Under the pieces are notes generated by a model that was not told the origin of the DNA, ran no database searches, and was given only the letters and a program-made list of their open reading frames with translations. From an uncultured Opitutia bacterium (GTDB taxonomy: Bacteria; Verrucomicrobiota; Verrucomicrobiia; Opitutales; Opitutaceae): 64,000 nucleotides of DNA. Shown here piece after piece: positions 62,605-64,000 of this stretch. Location of the stretch: assembly GCA_903877135.1 (NCBI GenBank), contig CAIRCN010000020.1, forward strand, positions 224,057 to 288,056, in the 5' to 3' direction. How positions within the stretch are numbered: the first letter of the stretch is position 1; the number at the start of each line of letters is the position of its first letter. Made by a program: the position numbers and the translations under genes.

Positions 62605-62798
62605 GGCTGGTCCTGTTTCACGTCTTCGGCACACCTCTCGCCCCGGCCAATTCACGAACCCTATATTATCCCTCCCGTGCAGTTCCCCCATTCCAAAAAA
62701 AGCCTCAATCTCCCGGCCGGTCTCAGGCGCGAGAGAGGGACGCGCCTGGCCGTGATTTGACCAAACCTGCGTTTTCAAATTTTCCCCAACTCCAACAC
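62605..62798. other. Gap between the two repeat-protein genes
   Basis: These 194 bp contain no gene. A run ATTCCAAAAAAAG (62688-62700) and the AT-rich CCTATATTATCCC (62660-62672) make the left half a plausible promoter or terminator zone. No perfect long hairpin was found. Confidence 0.35.
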
Positions 62799-64000
62799 AT
62801 GAAAATAACCAAATCGTTCTACACCCTTGGTGCCGGCATGCTTCTCGTTGCGGCCGTTTTCCTCGCCACCCCCGCCTCTGCCCAAGTCAATTATACGGGT
62901 GGCACCTACACGCAGAATTTCGACGGGTTGCCTTCCACGTTCTCGACGTCTGCCCTTTCGAGCAACGGTCCGCTTAACTTGTCGGACGCGCCTCCAAATG
63001 GAGCCGGTGCGACGGGTATGGTCGGCTGGACCCTGGCCAAATACGGTGGCACCGGCACCGTTGCGACCTTCCGGGCCGACACTGGGACCTCGAACTCGGG
63101 TAGTGTCTACTCGTATGGATCGGCGGCGTCCCCAGAACGTGCGCTCGGCTCAATCGCCAGTGGCAGCGTGGTCTCGCGTTTTGGGGTGACGTTCGTCAAC
63201 AACACCGGCTCGACCATCACGCAGTTCACGCTCGGTTACACCGGTGAACAGTGGCGCAACGGCGGCAACGTCAACGCGCAGACGCTGTCCTTCTCCTACC
63301 TGGTCGGCGCGACCGACATCAACACTGGCACCTTCACGGCTGCCACTGCACTGGACTTCGTCTCGCCGACGACCGGCGCGACGGCCGCTGCCCTCGACGG
63401 CAACGCCACCGCCAACCGCAGGGTTATCGCTCCGGTTACCATAACGGGCCTCTCGTGGGCCCCGGGTCAGGCCCTCGTGCTCCGCTGGACCGACGTGGAC
63501 GATTCCGGTAGCGACCACGGTCTCGCGATCGACGATCTAACCTTCACAGCGGGCGTCGCGGCGGTGGCGCAAACCATCACGTTTAACCAACCGGCCGATC
63601 ACGTCACGACCGATGCGCCCTTCACTCTGGGCGCGACCTCAGACTCCGGCCTGACCGTGACCTACACCGTGGACAGCGGTCCGGCCACTGTCAGCGGCAA
63701 TACCCTCACGCTTACCGGCGCCGCCGGTTCTGTCGTCGTCCGCGCCTCGCAGGCCGGCAACTCCTCCTACCTCGCCGCCACCGATGTTTCGCGCACGTTC
63801 ACCGTCACCAAGGCGGCGCAGACTATCACCTTTCCCCAACCCGCGGCCCACGCGACAACCGATGCGCCCTTCACCCTGAGCGCGACCTCGGACTCCGGCC
63901 TGACCGTGACTTTCACCGTGGACAGCGGCCCGGCCACCGTCAGCGGCAACACCCTCACGCTCACCGGCGCCGCTGGCTCGGTCGTCGTCCGCGCCTCGCA
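62799..64000 (+). CDS. Secreted repeat protein (3' end outside window)
   Basis: The frame runs from ATG 62799 to the window edge (400 codons). A clear signal peptide (MKITKSFYTLGAGMLLVAAV, cleavage at ASA-QV) is followed immediately by one 220-aa beta module (residues about 29-250: YTQNFDGLPS to DHGLAIDDLTF). At least one full 83-aa repeat and part of a second follow. No enzymatic domain appears in the visible part. The gene seems to have arisen by duplication of the repeat part of the neighbouring nuclease, or the reverse. Confidence 0.88.
   Translation, partial: MKITKSFYTLGAGMLLVAAVFLATPASAQVNYTGGTYTQNFDGLPSTFSTSALSSNGPLNLSDAPPNGAGATGMVGWTLAKYGGTGTVATFRADTGTSNSGSVYSYGSAASPERALGSIASGSVVSRFGVTFVNNTGSTITQFTLGYTGEQWRNGGNVNAQTLSFSYLVGATDINTGTFTAATALDFVSPTTGATAAALDGNATANRRVIAPVTITGLSWAPGQALVLRWTDVDDSGSDHGLAIDDLTFTAGVAAVAQTITFNQPADHVTTDAPFTLGATSDSGLTVTYTVDSGPATVSGNTLTLTGAAGSVVVRASQAGNSSYLAATDVSRTFTVTKAAQTITFPQPAAHATTDAPFTLSATSDSGLTVTFTVDSGPATVSGNTLTLTGAAGSVVVRAS
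62885..63550 (+). repeat. 220-aa beta module, copy 3
   Basis: Third copy, at the N-terminus of the downstream gene. LGYTGEQWRNGGN, TDINTGTF and RVIAPVTITGLSW are conserved with copies 1 and 2. Confidence 0.85.
63570..64000 (+). repeat. 83-aa repeat units, copies 2 and 3 (last one cut)
   Basis: Two tandem units start at 63570 and 63819 with a 249-bp period. Both carry TTDAPFTL, VDSGPATVSGNTLTL and VVVRASQAGN. They are highly similar to each other and to the unit at 61270 at the DNA level, a sign of recent tandem duplication or gene conversion. Confidence 0.85.

Noticed and set aside
63570..64000. Tandem 249-bp periodicity as a CRISPR or satellite array
   Set aside because: The repeats are long, in frame and encode a protein domain; there are no short conserved repeats with unique spacers.

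Overview
The window is GC-rich DNA with tightly packed genes, many ATGA start/stop overlaps and several ATG/GTG start ambiguities. The gene content suggests a member of the Verrucomicrobiota, most likely Opitutaceae-like: Gfo/Idh/MocA oxidoreductases, orphan glycoside hydrolases, a DUF885 peptidase, a YrbE/MCE lipid-transport operon and very large secreted proteins that end in the paired beta-rich repeats common in that group. This placement is inferred from gene families and not from a marker gene. I see no tRNA, rRNA, CRISPR array, prophage or transposase.

Layout. 1-7135 (minus): one compact run of four divergent uroporphyrinogen-decarboxylase-superfamily genes, an oligogalacturonate-lyase-like gene interrupted by an in-frame TGA, a secreted ankyrin protein and a Gfo/Idh/MocA oxidoreductase cut by the window edge. 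7329-9391 (plus): an exported protein of unknown function and a GH5-like hydrolase, overlapping by 4 bp. 9402-12701 (minus): a membrane protein and a fused Gfo/Idh/MocA plus aldo/keto reductase. 12781-22598: SpoU-type RNA methylase, a lipoprotein alpha/beta hydrolase, a LapA-like protein, metallophosphatase, PhyH dioxygenase, a glycosidase-like protein, an APC transporter, a DUF885 peptidase and an MBL-fold hydrolase. 22697-25336: ECF sigma factor, zinc-finger anti-sigma factor and DUF4097 protein, closed by a strong terminator. 25444-29676: a catabolic operon of M24 peptidase, enolase-superfamily enzyme, a signal-less solute-binding-protein homologue and an SDR. 30052-33977: MFS exporter, DUF2062 protein and hybrid histidine kinase.

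33987-41585: central metabolism and housekeeping. It includes a single-chain E1alpha-E1beta-lipoyl-E2 2-oxoacid dehydrogenase (1021 aa), a FadJ-like bifunctional beta-oxidation protein, a beta-lactamase-fold serine hydrolase, YchJ and DUF2007 proteins. 41834-43711 is a TMTC-like membrane/TPR protein. 43729-51333 is a mannoside locus: GH38 alpha-mannosidase, ABC binding protein and two permeases (no ATPase), and a GH2 beta-mannosidase-like enzyme. 51425-52694 holds rsmE and rsmD, converging with a 26-bp overlap.

53028-57077 is the most interesting system. A secreted protein with about 18 copies of a short aromatic-Pro-hydrophobic motif is transcribed 1 bp ahead of YrbE/MlaE, MlaF and MlaD homologues, and could be an unrecognised partner of this lipid transporter. 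57376-64000 carries a 1742-aa secreted nuclease with Ig-like and other repeats and the start of a second secreted protein that shares two of its modules. A set of 19-bp inverted repeats of the form TGTCA-N9-TGACA recurs at four places and is not explained by the genes.
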